Of a stretch of 64,000 nt of DNA, positions 17,029 through 27,266 are shown piece after piece (position 1 is the stretch's first letter; every line of letters begins with the position of its first letter). Origin of the DNA: JAFGPL01 sp963781805 (GTDB lineage: Bacteria; Bacteroidota; Bacteroidia; Bacteroidales; UBA10428). The stretch is taken from positions 930,001 through 994,000 of the forward strand of contig CAWAHF010000004.1 in the NCBI GenBank assembly GCA_963781805.1, given 5' to 3'. The notes under the pieces were generated by a model, which ran no database searches, was not told where the DNA came from, and saw nothing but the letters and a program-made list of their open reading frames with translations. The translations under genes and the position numbers were made by a program.

Positions 17029-18129
17029 ATGAAAACGAATAAAATAACTTTATTGATCACAACTTTATTAAGTTTTACACTCAGTTTTTCAGGTACTTTT
17101 CCATTGTCCGGTCAAAAATTAGATGGTCAGAAACCGTGGACAATAGTTAGCTTCCCTGATTTTTTTAACTTCGATATCCCGGAACCCTGGCCTCAGTGGG
17201 ATACAGCGGTCAACTGGTTTTTGGACCAGGTAAAAATCGAATCACCTGACTTCGTATTGGTGACAGGCGACCTGGTAAACGGACACTGGACCAACGGGCC
17301 GAAATGTATCGAACACATGGGAACGACTTACTTTAATAACTGGATTCGAAGATTAAAAAGTCATCAATTAAAATATTATGTTGCAGTGGGCGATCACGAA
17401 CTTGGCGATGATCCCTGGCCTCCGGAAAAAGTGGAACTTGTACCTTATTTTGAAAGCGCATTTGCACAAAACATGAAAATGCCTCAAAACGGACCGGAAA
17501 ACAAAAAAGGATTGGCCTACTGGGTACGGCATAAAAATGTATTACTCATAACCGTAGAAACATTTGAAAATATTGATGGAGAAATAAACGTAACAGTTGG
17601 TAAACAACAGTTGGAATGGATGAAACAAGTATTGGCCGCAAACAAAGATGCAGATTTTATTATTGTGCAAGGTCATGCTCCGGTTATTGGTCATCCTAAC
17701 GCACGATCTTCGAGCTATCTGATGGTGGAGGACAGCACGGAAAGCGGTCTATGGCAGGTAATGAAGGAAAGCAACGTTGACCTTTACCTGTGCGGTGAAT
17801 TTCATGCAGTTACTGTGGATGAAAAGGACAATATCTGGCAAATTGTCCATGGCTCATCCTGGGGACGAAAAATTGTGGATACAGAAGATTACCTGGTTAT
17901 TGAAGTGAATGATAAAACATTAAATCTGAAAATGAAAAGTTTTCCGATGGAAGCCGGCGGAGATTATATGTGGAATCTGAATAAAGACCGGGGGCCCCGG
18001 GAAATAGTTAAAATTCCTGAGGAGGCAATAGAAAAAGGCCCGCAAATAACAGGGACGTTAACCATCAGCAAAAAAAACGGTGCCAAACAGTTTAGTAATA
18101 TAACTGGTTGTTTTGATTTTAGAAGGTAA
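17029..18129 (+). CDS. Secreted calcineurin-like metallophosphoesterase
   Basis: 366 residues from the ATG at 17029; the TTG at 16981 extends into leader. A signal peptide (about 1-27) is followed by a calcineurin-like fold whose metal ligands can be read in order: SFPDFFNFD (first Asp position altered), VTGDLVNGHW (GDxxx), VGDHELGDD (the GNHE position), VQGHAPVIG and LCGEFHAV (the GHxH position, here GEFH). So the dinuclear site is mostly present, with substitutions in the first and last motifs. The substrate (phosphoester, possibly nucleotide or phosphosugar) cannot be read from the sequence. It stands alone; mscL converges from downstream. Confidence 0.75.
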   Translation: MKTNKITLLITTLLSFTLSFSGTFPLSGQKLDGQKPWTIVSFPDFFNFDIPEPWPQWDTAVNWFLDQVKIESPDFVLVTGDLVNGHWTNGPKCIEHMGTTYFNNWIRRLKSHQLKYYVAVGDHELGDDPWPPEKVELVPYFESAFAQNMKMPQNGPENKKGLAYWVRHKNVLLITVETFENIDGEINVTVGKQQLEWMKQVLAANKDADFIIVQGHAPVIGHPNARSSSYLMVEDSTESGLWQVMKESNVDLYLCGEFHAVTVDEKDNIWQIVHGSSWGRKIVDTEDYLVIEVNDKTLNLKMKSFPMEAGGDYMWNLNKDRGPREIVKIPEEAIEKGPQITGTLTISKKNGAKQFSNITGCFDFRR

Positions 18130-18215
18130 ATTGATAATCCAATACCTTCTGAAGAACTATTATTATTTATAATCCTTCTGTTAATAAAATATGTAACGTA
18201 TTACAGGAAATACTA

Positions 18216-18647
18216 TTAGTTTTTCAATAAATCCCTGATTTCGGTTAACAATAGTTCTTCTTTAGAGGGTGCAGGTGGAGCTGCGGGTTTTGCTTCTTCT
18301 TTCTTTTTCAGTTTATTCATTATTTTAATCATCATAAATATTGCCAGTGCAATGATTAAAAAATCAATAATCACCTGGATAAAATTGCCATAATTAAGAG
18401 ATACTGCAGCTATTGCCGGAATTGCGTTGCCAGCCGCATCCATTCCGGCAGGTACTGCATCCTTAATTACTATTTTTAAATCGGTAAAGTTAACACCCCC
18501 AAGTATAAAGCCGATTGGTGGCATGATAATATCATTCACAACCGAACCGACAATTTTACCAAATGCAGCTCCGATAATGATACCCACAGCCATGTCGATG
18601 ACATTTCCCCGCATGGCGAATTGTTTGAATTCTTTAAAAAATCCCAT
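18216..18647 (-). CDS. mscL: Large-conductance mechanosensitive channel MscL
   Basis: 143 residues, matching the family. MGFFKEFKQFAMRGNVIDMAVGIIIGAAFGKIVGS is the conserved N-terminal amphipathic helix plus first membrane helix with the pore-lining Gly/Ala residues. A periplasmic loop follows, then the second helix (about 88-108, VIIDFLIIALAIFMMIKIMN), and the C-terminal cytoplasmic bundle (KEELLLTEIRDLLKN). It forms a homopentameric safety valve that opens on osmotic downshock. It is transcribed alone, convergent with the metallophosphoesterase. Confidence 0.96.
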   Translation of the reverse strand: MGFFKEFKQFAMRGNVIDMAVGIIIGAAFGKIVGSVVNDIIMPPIGFILGGVNFTDLKIVIKDAVPAGMDAAGNAIPAIAAVSLNYGNFIQVIIDFLIIALAIFMMIKIMNKLKKKEEAKPAAPPAPSKEELLLTEIRDLLKN

Positions 18648-18872
18648 TGAGTTTAATTTTTAGGTAAAATAATTTAATATGAAAATAATAAAAGCTAATA
18701 ACCAAATTATTGATATTTTGTTTCTTGTTAAAATAAATTCAGGAATTTAATATTTTTGAGAAAGATTTTATAAAGATCTTCCAATTCAGAATTATATTTA
18801 TGAACCTGATTATAATTTTTTCCTGAACAAAATAAGTTTCCGCATGTTTATTCATCTAAAACACTTAAACCT

Positions 18873-19286
18873 ATGGATTTACAATCAGCATTCAACAACA
18901 TTAACTGGCTTTCTGTTATCATGGCTTCTTTGGCAGCATTTGTAATAGGCGCCCTGTGGTATTCACCGATCCTGTTCGGCAAAGCCTGGCAAAAAGAGCT
19001 TAAGCTCAAGGATGAGGATATAAAAAATGCCAATATGCCATTAATTTTTGGTATGTCCTTTATTTTCATGTTCATTGCTGCCTTTGTGATGGATATGTTT
19101 ATTGGTAAAGAGGCTACACTTGTTTCCGGAATTGCTGCCGGAACATTGGTAGGTGTTGCATGGATTGCCACCTCGATTGGGATTACGTACCTTTTTGCCC
19201 GAAAATCATTTCGCCTGATCTTTATTGATTCAGGTTACTTTGTGGTTTATTTTATTGTTATGGGAGCGATTCTTGGTGCATGGTAA
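18873..19286 (+). CDS. DUF1761 membrane protein
   Basis: 137 residues with four hydrophobic helices (about 13-33, 55-75, 82-102, 115-135). The sequence INWLSVIMASLAAFVIGALWYSPILFGKAW is the typical first helix and loop of DUF1761 (VxxFxxGxLWYSPxLFGKxW). The function of the family is not known. It is a single gene, followed 18 bases later by a terminator, and divergent from mscL. Confidence 0.85.
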   Translation: MDLQSAFNNINWLSVIMASLAAFVIGALWYSPILFGKAWQKELKLKDEDIKNANMPLIFGMSFIFMFIAAFVMDMFIGKEATLVSGIAAGTLVGVAWIATSIGITYLFARKSFRLIFIDSGYFVVYFIVMGAILGAW

Positions 19287-19306
19287 AAAATTAGTTTTTT
19301 AACCAC

Positions 19307-19338
19307 AGCCCGATAATATACAATTACCGGGCTTTTTT
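19307..19338 (+). terminator. Terminator after DUF1761 gene
   Basis: The stem AGCCCG/CGGGCT, extended by further partial pairing (ATAAT/ATTAC), is followed by six T. Confidence 0.8.
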
Positions 19339-19387
19339 ATTTCTATTCTCAATAGATATTTAACCATCCTTACGTAATATGCAAATT

Positions 19388-19418
19388 TTTGCAAAATCTG
19401 TTTAATGTCCTATCTTTA
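19388..19418 (+). promoter_or_regulatory. Candidate Bacteroidota promoter for GH115 gene
   Basis: TTTG at 19388-19391 and TATCTTTA at 19411-19418 are separated by 19 bases, matching TTTG-N19-TANNTTTG except for the final base. The start codon is 37 bases downstream. Confidence 0.5.
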
Positions 19419-19455
19419 GACTTGTTATCTTATAACCCTTCACAATAAAAGAATT

Positions 19456-22386
19456 ATGAAACCCTGTCTAACATTAATTTTTGTTTTCGCTAACCTGATT
19501 CTTGTACATACACAGCCGGTTATTCGTACAAATCTCATCGGGAATGATATGTTTCCAATTGTTTCCGGTAAAATCCATTCTGAAATTTATTACGATACCA
19601 GTGACTATGAAACTGTTATAATCACCGCTAAATTATTGGCAGAAGATATTGAAAGAGTATCGGGAAAATTGCCAAAAATAATTTCAGATAAAAACGAACT
19701 CTCAGAATATATAATCATTGTTGGTTCTGTTGAAAAAAATGTTTTAATTCATTCTTTATCGACAACAAATAAAATGGATATTGGAAAGATCAATGGCCAT
19801 TGGGAACAATTTTATATGAAGACGTTAAATAATCCATTTCCCGGAGTTAAAAAAGCATTGGTAATTGCCGGAAGCGACCGGCGTGGAACAGCTTATGGTG
19901 TTTTCGAACTCTCCAAAGCTATGGGAGTTTCGCCATGGTACTGGTGGGCAGATGTCACTCCTGAAAGAAAAACAAGCCTGAATCTTGAACCGGTTGATTA
20001 TATTTCCAACGTTCCTTCAGTAAAATACAGGGGAATTTTTCTGAATGACGAAGACTGGGGACTTCAGCCCTGGGCAGCTAAAACCTTTGAGCCTGAAACC
20101 GGCGATATCGGTCCGAAAACGTATGCAAAGATTTTTGAGTTGTTACTTCGTTTAAAAGCCAATCTTATCTGGCCCGCTATGCATTCATGCACAAAGGCCT
20201 TCTATTATTATCCCGGAAATAAATTGGTGGCCGATGCTTATGGTATTGTAGTAGGTAGTTCGCATGCTGAACCTATGTTGCGCGATAATGTCGATGAATG
20301 GATCGAATCTGCAAGGGGTGATTTTAATTATGTAACCAATAGCAAATCAGTTTACAACTACTGGGATGAACGAGCCCGCGAAAGCAAAAATTACGAGAAC
20401 ATTTATACAGTTGGAATGAGAGGAATCCATGATTCCGGCATGGAAGGGGTTACAAATATGAGTGAAAAAGTCGATCTACTGGAAAAGATTTTCTCGGATC
20501 AACGAGAAATCATCAAGAAGGAAATCGATTCAAATGTCGCAAAAGTTCCACAAGCCTTTATACCTTATAAGGAAGTGCTTGAAATATATGATAACGGACT
20601 AAAACTTCCTGATGATATAACTATTGTATGGCCGGATGATAATTATGGATATATCCGGCGACTGAATGATTCCGTTGAACAAAAAAGATCAGGAGGCAGC
20701 GGTGTATATTATCATTTATCGTATTGGGGCAGGCCACACGATTACCTTTGGTTAAGTACTACACATCCCATGTTGATTTGGGAAGAATTGCAGAAGGCCT
20801 ATAAGACCGGTTGTGACAGAATCTGGGTCATGAATGTGGGGGATATTAAACCTGCAGAGTACAATATTCAGTTATCTCTTGATATGGCTTATGATATAAA
20901 GCCTTTTTCATCTTCACAATATGTAAAAAAACATCTTAACCAATGGATGGAGGTAAACTTTGGTGAAAAACCAGGAGACATAATTACTGATGCCTGCTGG
21001 GAATATTATAATCTTGCATTTGAAAGAAAACCTGAATTTATGGGATGGAACCAGACAGAGCCGACAAGAGTTATAAATCCTACCGAATACAATCATTTTA
21101 ATTATGGCGATGAGGCACAACGAAGGCTGGACAGGTATTCCGCTATCTCAGACAGCATCAATCTAATTAAAGCCGAAATTCCTGCCGGGCGGAAAGATGC
21201 CTTTTATGAGCTGGTATACTATCCTGTGCGCTGCGCGGCGTTAATGAACAAGAAATTATTAGACTATGAAATGGCTAATTTGTATGCAAAACAAAATCGT
21301 TCAAGTGCAAATGATTTTGCAATTCTGGCGAAACAAGCCTATGACGGTATCGTGATTGAAACCAACTATTACAATGAAAACCTGGCAAATGGGAAGTGGA
21401 AATACATGATGTCAATGAATCCAAGAAATCTTCCGGTGTTTGACTGTCCGTTGATTCCTCAATGGGAAATACCTGATGTTACTGATATGGGAATCATGCT
21501 CGAAGGATTCATCGATGAACGTCCAAAGCAAAATATGTATGGTGGCAGGTTGCCTGATTTTTTTACACCGGGAGATACCCGATTTGTTGATTTGTTTAGT
21601 ACCGGAACACAGAATGTTGATTGGACAGCAACTGTGTCCCAACCCTGGATTCTTTTAAACACAACATCCGGAACTCTTACAAATGAATTTCTAAAGAAAG
21701 AAAAGAGAATCCTGATTAGCATCAATTGGAGTAAAATTCAACCCGGGAACAGTAAGTCCGGTAACATTGTCATTAAGGGAGCATCAAGAGAATTTACAAT
21801 ACCAGTTAGCGTCAAGGTTCCTGTCTTTTCAAATTATAAGGGATCTATTGAAATGAACAGGTATATTTCAATCGATGCAGAAAATTACTCTCATATATAT
21901 AATACGCCCGATGTTAACTGGAATATAATAGATGGATTAGGGTACTCTGGTAAAGCAATTATGCTGGCAAGTACAGACACTCTTCAAAAGTCAGGCACTA
22001 ACACCGAAAATTTTAACGCATCTGTTGATTATGAATTTTATTCATTTTCAAAAGGATTGGCAATAATTAAAATCTATTGTTTGCCGTCTCATCCGTTAAA
22101 TACCTTTCATGAAATGTGCATTTCAGTTAAGATAGATAATTTGAAAGCGAAACAATATAATTATCGTACCTATGATCGAAGTGAAATATGGAAAAAAAAT
22201 GTCTTGAGCAATAATGCTGTGGTACAATCTGAATTTTCAATACCTGACCCCGGCAAACATTTGCTTAAAATCACCGCAATGGATCCGGGAATAATAATTG
22301 ATCGAATCACGATTGATTTCGGAGGTTTACAACCAGGATATTCGGCAATTCCGGAAACCAAAATACCAGATCAAATTCTGAAATAA
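19456..22386 (+). CDS. Glycoside hydrolase family 115 alpha-glucuronidase
   Basis: 976 residues, the usual length for GH115, with a signal peptide (about 1-21). GH115 enzymes remove 4-O-methyl-glucuronic acid side chains from xylan, including internal ones. Family-typical stretches are SDRRGTAYGVFELSKAMGVS, WYWWADVTP, YRGIFLNDEDWGLQPWA, LKANLIWPAMH, YGIVVGSSHAEPM and YWGRPHDYLWLSTTHP. The C-terminal third (about 690-976) is beta-rich, with an immunoglobulin-like part and a final domain resembling the plus-C domain of the family. Two genes upstream of a SusC/SusD pair, it may contribute to xylan use. It has its own candidate promoter. Confidence 0.9.
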   Translation: MKPCLTLIFVFANLILVHTQPVIRTNLIGNDMFPIVSGKIHSEIYYDTSDYETVIITAKLLAEDIERVSGKLPKIISDKNELSEYIIIVGSVEKNVLIHSLSTTNKMDIGKINGHWEQFYMKTLNNPFPGVKKALVIAGSDRRGTAYGVFELSKAMGVSPWYWWADVTPERKTSLNLEPVDYISNVPSVKYRGIFLNDEDWGLQPWAAKTFEPETGDIGPKTYAKIFELLLRLKANLIWPAMHSCTKAFYYYPGNKLVADAYGIVVGSSHAEPMLRDNVDEWIESARGDFNYVTNSKSVYNYWDERARESKNYENIYTVGMRGIHDSGMEGVTNMSEKVDLLEKIFSDQREIIKKEIDSNVAKVPQAFIPYKEVLEIYDNGLKLPDDITIVWPDDNYGYIRRLNDSVEQKRSGGSGVYYHLSYWGRPHDYLWLSTTHPMLIWEELQKAYKTGCDRIWVMNVGDIKPAEYNIQLSLDMAYDIKPFSSSQYVKKHLNQWMEVNFGEKPGDIITDACWEYYNLAFERKPEFMGWNQTEPTRVINPTEYNHFNYGDEAQRRLDRYSAISDSINLIKAEIPAGRKDAFYELVYYPVRCAALMNKKLLDYEMANLYAKQNRSSANDFAILAKQAYDGIVIETNYYNENLANGKWKYMMSMNPRNLPVFDCPLIPQWEIPDVTDMGIMLEGFIDERPKQNMYGGRLPDFFTPGDTRFVDLFSTGTQNVDWTATVSQPWILLNTTSGTLTNEFLKKEKRILISINWSKIQPGNSKSGNIVIKGASREFTIPVSVKVPVFSNYKGSIEMNRYISIDAENYSHIYNTPDVNWNIIDGLGYSGKAIMLASTDTLQKSGTNTENFNASVDYEFYSFSKGLAIIKIYCLPSHPLNTFHEMCISVKIDNLKAKQYNYRTYDRSEIWKKNVLSNNAVVQSEFSIPDPGKHLLKITAMDPGIIIDRITIDFGGLQPGYSAIPETKIPDQILK

Positions 22387-22465
22387 AATAGTATGCTCCT
22401 TTGAATTCCTAAACATATATTTTAGAGTTTTTTATTAAATTTATCACCTAAACTAAAATTAACTG

Positions 22466-23722
22466 ATGATACAAACCCTAATCTTAATTTTCATTTATGT
22501 TCTTACTCCTGCATTTATTATTTATCTGACAGAAAAAAACAGTATTGCAAATCGAATCGGAACCATAATTCTTGCATACCTTGTAGGAATTGTCCTTGGA
22601 CATTGTGGCTTGATTCCGTCTGCCAGCAGTTTTTTTCATGAACTGAATGCAGCGAATAAAAACCTTTCATTACAGCAGCTTCTGCATTTGCAACATCAGG
22701 GATTAATCAGTACGAATGATATACTATTCTTCAAAATCAGAAAGCTTCAGGATTTGTTTATGACCATAACTATTCCGCTTGCAATACCCCTTCTGCTATT
22801 TTCGTTGAATATTAAGGAGTGGTTTCGAATGGCAGGAAAAACTTTTTTGTCGCTGATCCTGGGTGTATTAGCTGTATTAATTGTAGTTGGAGGAGGGTAT
22901 TTTGCATTCAGAAAATATGTCCCCGAGCTTTGGAAGGTATCCGGAATGCTTGTTGGTTTATATACCGGTGGCACACCAAACCTGGCTTCGCTTAAAATGA
23001 TGCTTGACGTGAATCCCGAAACGTATATCCTTACGCATACATACGATACAGTAATAGGTATCGTGTATTTATTTTTCCTGATGTCCATCGGAAAGGAAAT
23101 TTTCAGAAAATATCTGAATCCCTATCCCAGAAAAGACGGGTATTTTGAAAGTACCACATCAACCATAAACGGAGAATATCGGGGCATGTTGGCGAAAGAG
23201 AAGTTATTGCCATTGCTAAAAGCGTTAGGTATTACTATATTAATTTTCGTTGTCGCAGGCTTGTTAAGCCTCATTGTAAAGGAAAACCAGGTTATGGTAA
23301 TAGTTATTCTTACCATAACTACCCTGGGTATTTTAGTTTCGCTCATACCACAAATAAATAAAATTGATAAAACCTTTGAGCTTGGGATGTATTTTATTTT
23401 GATATTTAGTATGGTTGTTGCATCCATGGCAAATGTTAAGCAATTGATGCATATTTCATCGTCACTGTTTTTTTATATCACATTATCTGTATTTGGTAGT
23501 TTATTCCTGCATGTGTTACTCTCAAAATTTTTTAAAATCGATGCGGATACCGTCATGGTTGCTTCAACTGCATTAATCTGTTCTCCTCCGTTTGTGCCTC
23601 TTGTTGCCGGTTCTCTTAAAAATAAAGAGGTTGTTGTTTCAGGTCTTACAGTGGGCATCATCGGCTATGCTGTTGGTAACTACCTGGGTGTAATTCTAGC
23701 CTATTTTTTGCAAGGAGTATAA
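22466..23722 (+). CDS. DUF819-family multispan membrane protein
   Basis: 418 residues with about ten hydrophobic helices. Segments GMLVGLYTGGTPNLASLKMML and the C-terminal TALICSPPFVPLVAGSLKNK are typical of DUF819 (YjcL) proteins, which are predicted transporters with an inverted-repeat fold; the substrate is unknown. Here the protein follows the GH115 gene by 79 bases, so it might be co-transcribed with it and could move a sugar-acid product, though this is only positional. The rest looks intact, with no missing segment. Confidence 0.8.
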   Translation: MIQTLILIFIYVLTPAFIIYLTEKNSIANRIGTIILAYLVGIVLGHCGLIPSASSFFHELNAANKNLSLQQLLHLQHQGLISTNDILFFKIRKLQDLFMTITIPLAIPLLLFSLNIKEWFRMAGKTFLSLILGVLAVLIVVGGGYFAFRKYVPELWKVSGMLVGLYTGGTPNLASLKMMLDVNPETYILTHTYDTVIGIVYLFFLMSIGKEIFRKYLNPYPRKDGYFESTTSTINGEYRGMLAKEKLLPLLKALGITILIFVVAGLLSLIVKENQVMVIVILTITTLGILVSLIPQINKIDKTFELGMYFILIFSMVVASMANVKQLMHISSSLFFYITLSVFGSLFLHVLLSKFFKIDADTVMVASTALICSPPFVPLVAGSLKNKEVVVSGLTVGIIGYAVGNYLGVILAYFLQGV

Positions 23723-24186
23723 ATCGATTAATTGCTGTCAGGCGTTTTATCAATCCTGAAAATAATTTTATTACCGTTTTTACCAGGCTTTGTTATAAGT
23801 CGTATAATGAAATCAAAATGGAGGTAAAAAAACTTCCAATAAATATTTACGAACAGTTATGGTAATATGTAAATATTTCGATAAATCATCCTCAAAAATC
23901 TTTGTTTTAAACTAAATATTTATATATCATATATTTACAAAATTTATCTAATTTTTAACCTCCATATCTCATTAAATTATAATTACTTACAAAATAAAGT
24001 GAATTTTTATGTCATAATATATCATAAAAATACAATGTATATAATTAATATTTAATAGGTTAAAAATATTTCATTCACTTTTTGTTTTTAATAATTTTTA
24101 TTAGATTTGACTCAGGGTATAACCGGAAAGGTTTGTCCTGTGTGTGTTTTTTTTATGAACCTATTATAAACCTTAAATTTTTATCT
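23723..24186 (+). promoter_or_regulatory. Long AT-rich leader region with candidate promoter upstream of SusC
   Basis: No gene is seen in this 464-base gap. It contains TTTG at 24081-24084 and TAGATTTG at 24102-24109, an exact match to TANNTTTG but with a 17-base spacer, shorter than the usual 19. A transcript from here would have an untranslated leader of about 70 bases. I see no clear operator; regulation by an outside anti-sigma or hybrid sensor is possible. Confidence 0.4.
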
Positions 24187-27100
24187 ATGAAAAGAATTAC
24201 AAGTTTACTTGTATGCCTGTTGCTATTTGGCTTTACATCCATCTATGCCCAGGACATACAAATTAAAGGAACGGTTACCGATGATAATGGTGATCCGCTT
24301 CCAGGTGTCTCTGTTGTAGTTAAAGGAACTAAAACAGGGATGGCTACGGATGTTAATGGAGAATATTCGTTAACAGTCCCTGCTAATGCAACATTAGTTT
24401 TTAGTGCCGTTGGAATGAAGGCCCAGGAAATTCAGGTTGCAGGACAATCAGTTATTAATATTCAGCTTGAATCGGAAGCCATTGGGTTGGATGAAGTTGT
24501 AGTTACAGCATTAGGTATCCCAAGAGAAAAGAAAGCTCTTGGATACTCTACCACAGTGGTTAGTTCTGAAGAAATTGCCGGATCAGGTGAGCATAATATA
24601 ATTGAAGCTCTTGCTGCAAAGGGTTCCGGCGTGCAGGTTATTGGTTCTGGTGGAACACCAGGTTCTTCCAGTAAGGTTTTAATCCGTGGAAACTCCTCTT
24701 TTACAGGTAACAACCAGCCTCTTATAGTTGTGGATGGAATTCCAATCGATAATTCAACTGATCAGACAAGTGCTGGAGATAATCCTTACAATAAAAATCT
24801 TGAGGGAGTTAACAATGCTAACCGTGCATTAGATATAAATCCTGACGATATTGCGACTGCTACCATACTTAAAGGTCCTGCTGCAGCTGCATTGTATGGA
24901 GTTAGAGCTGCCAACGGAGCAATTTTATATACTACAAAGAAAGGATCCCAGGGACAAATAAGAGCTACCTATGAATATAAATTTGAACTGTCTCAAGTAA
25001 ATAAATTACCTGAATGGCAGAATATTTATTCTCAGGGTGAAGGTGGAGCATTCTCTTCCAGTGGATACAGAAGTTGGGGTGCAAAAATGAGTGATTTAAA
25101 TATTACCCCTGTGGATAATGTTAAAGAATTTTTTCAAAATAGTTATTCTCATACACATAACGTCTCTATTGCCGGAGGTAACGAAGTATCAAATTTTAGA
25201 GTTGCCTTTGGAAACCTCAATAATAATGGAATTATTCCCAATACTTATTTAGATCGAACCAATGTCAGATTAACCGGTGAAGCAAGTGTAGCAAAGAATT
25301 TGAAAATCGGAGGAACTGCAAACTATACTAAAACCAAGGGTAATTTTGCCCAAAATGGTAGTAACCTTGCAGGTTTAATGCTGGCACTATTTCGTGCTCC
25401 TGAAAATTACAATCTGAACGATCCGGCTGAAGGTGGTTATGAAACACCTGATGGTCAACAACGAACATATTTTTCAGCTTTTGACAACCCATACTGGTCA
25501 GCTTACAATAATACTTTTGTAAGTAATGTTGACAGAATTATGGGAAATTTTTATGGCAATTATACCCTTAATTGGCTAACCCTTGATTACAAACTTGGAA
25601 CAGATTTTTACACAGATGCTCGTAAAGGCGTTATCGCGCTTAATTCAAATGGAGGCGATGCAGGTGACGGGCTTGGTGAAGTTACTGAGAATGTAGTAAG
25701 AAATCGAGAATTATATTCTATTTTCATGGCATCACTGCATCATCAAATTGGTGATTTTAAAGGTAATCTGAGTCTCGGTCACAACCTTAACGAACAATAC
25801 TATCAGAGCCTTTTCAGCAGATCACGTATATTGTCTGCACCGGATTTTTATAATTTAAATAACGGTTCTGATTTATATACGGATGAAAACTCTTCAACTG
25901 TTAGAACTTCTGCACTCTTCTTTATAGCCGACCTTGATTGGAAGAGTACATTATTCTTAAACGCTACAGGAAGAAATGAATGGGCTTCAACATTAGGAAG
26001 CAGCAAAAACAATTTCTTTTATCCTTCAGTAAGTACATCATTCATATTTACTGAATTATTACCTGAAAATTCCGTTTTAACCTTTGGAAAACTCAGGCTT
26101 GGATGGGCTAAGGCAGGGAATAACCCCGGAGCATACGGATCTCTTACATATTATACACAACCACTTGTTGCTGCAGGTATGACAGGAGGTTTGGGATGGC
26201 CATATTTGGGTCAAAGTGGATTTAGTAGATCTACTGTTTTGGGTAACAGTGAGTTAAAACCCGAAATGACAACTGGTATTGAAGGTGGTTTTGATTTAAG
26301 ATTCTTTAATGGTAGATTAAATCTTGATGCAACATACTATAACCAGAAAACTGTAGATATTCTGGTTCAAAGACCTATCGCACCATCTACTGGATATGCT
26401 GCAATATACGAAAACAGCGGCGAAATGGTTAATAAAGGAATCGAACTATCACTTTCAGGTTCACCAGTTAAAACAAGTAGTTTTTCGTGGGATATAATGG
26501 TTAACTTTACTAAAAACGAAAATGAAGTTTTAAAACTGGCTGAAGGAGTTGATGAAATAAGTATTGAAGCAGCTTTCTACTCAATGGGCTCATATGCTAT
26601 TGTTGGTAAACCTTATGGTGCACTTTATTCAGATTTGTGGCTACGCGATGATAACGGTAAAATGGTTATTGATGTTGATGGTTATCCGATTATTGCAGAT
26701 GAAAGAGGCAATGTTGGTAATCCTTTTCCTGATTGGTTATCCAATATCAGAAATACCATTACATATAAAGATATCAGCTTAAGCTTCTTAATAGATATCC
26801 GTAAAGGTGGAGATATTTGGAACGGAACAATTGCCAGGTTAAATCAAATTGGCCGGACAGATATTACGGCCAATCGTGAAGGTACAATTGTTGTTGATGG
26901 TGTAACTGAAAGCGGAGTACCAAATACTACTGCTATACCTCTTGAAGATTATTATACTTATGTTGTTGGAGACTGGGGACCAGGCGAAAATGCAAGGTAT
27001 GATGGATCCTGGGTGCGTTTGAGAGATGTGTCTCTGCAATATAAATATAGAATCAAAAACGCTTCTAAAGTTGGCAAATATATAAAAGCCATCTCTTTTA

Positions 27101-27255
27101 CAGCCAGCGGAAGAAATCTCTGGCTTTCTACTGATTATCCTGGTATTGATCCGGAAACAAGTCTTACAGGAGCCGGTTCAAACTTAACAGGCTTTGATTA
27201 TTTCAATATGCCAGGAAGTAAATCATATATATTCAGTGTCAAAGTTGATTTTTAA
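24187..27255 (+). CDS. SusC/RagA-family TonB-dependent outer-membrane transporter
   Basis: 1022 residues from the ATG at 24187; the upstream ATG at 24082 adds leader sequence before the clear signal peptide (MKRITSLLVCLLLFGFTSIYAQ). The order is signal peptide, carboxypeptidase-regulatory domain (about 25-105, IKGTVTDDNGDPLPGVSVVV), TonB box/plug (IGLDEVVVTALGI, GVQVIGSGGTPGSSSKVLIRG, QPLIVVDGIPID) and a 22-strand barrel ending in YIFSVKVDF. It imports oligosaccharides or other large nutrients with the SusD partner encoded 11 bases downstream. The substrate is not evident from the sequence. Confidence 0.93.
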   Translation: MKRITSLLVCLLLFGFTSIYAQDIQIKGTVTDDNGDPLPGVSVVVKGTKTGMATDVNGEYSLTVPANATLVFSAVGMKAQEIQVAGQSVINIQLESEAIGLDEVVVTALGIPREKKALGYSTTVVSSEEIAGSGEHNIIEALAAKGSGVQVIGSGGTPGSSSKVLIRGNSSFTGNNQPLIVVDGIPIDNSTDQTSAGDNPYNKNLEGVNNANRALDINPDDIATATILKGPAAAALYGVRAANGAILYTTKKGSQGQIRATYEYKFELSQVNKLPEWQNIYSQGEGGAFSSSGYRSWGAKMSDLNITPVDNVKEFFQNSYSHTHNVSIAGGNEVSNFRVAFGNLNNNGIIPNTYLDRTNVRLTGEASVAKNLKIGGTANYTKTKGNFAQNGSNLAGLMLALFRAPENYNLNDPAEGGYETPDGQQRTYFSAFDNPYWSAYNNTFVSNVDRIMGNFYGNYTLNWLTLDYKLGTDFYTDARKGVIALNSNGGDAGDGLGEVTENVVRNRELYSIFMASLHHQIGDFKGNLSLGHNLNEQYYQSLFSRSRILSAPDFYNLNNGSDLYTDENSSTVRTSALFFIADLDWKSTLFLNATGRNEWASTLGSSKNNFFYPSVSTSFIFTELLPENSVLTFGKLRLGWAKAGNNPGAYGSLTYYTQPLVAAGMTGGLGWPYLGQSGFSRSTVLGNSELKPEMTTGIEGGFDLRFFNGRLNLDATYYNQKTVDILVQRPIAPSTGYAAIYENSGEMVNKGIELSLSGSPVKTSSFSWDIMVNFTKNENEVLKLAEGVDEISIEAAFYSMGSYAIVGKPYGALYSDLWLRDDNGKMVIDVDGYPIIADERGNVGNPFPDWLSNIRNTITYKDISLSFLIDIRKGGDIWNGTIARLNQIGRTDITANREGTIVVDGVTESGVPNTTAIPLEDYYTYVVGDWGPGENARYDGSWVRLRDVSLQYKYRIKNASKVGKYIKAISFTASGRNLWLSTDYPGIDPETSLTGAGSNLTGFDYFNMPGSKSYIFSVKVDF

Positions 27256-27266
27256 AACTAATTACT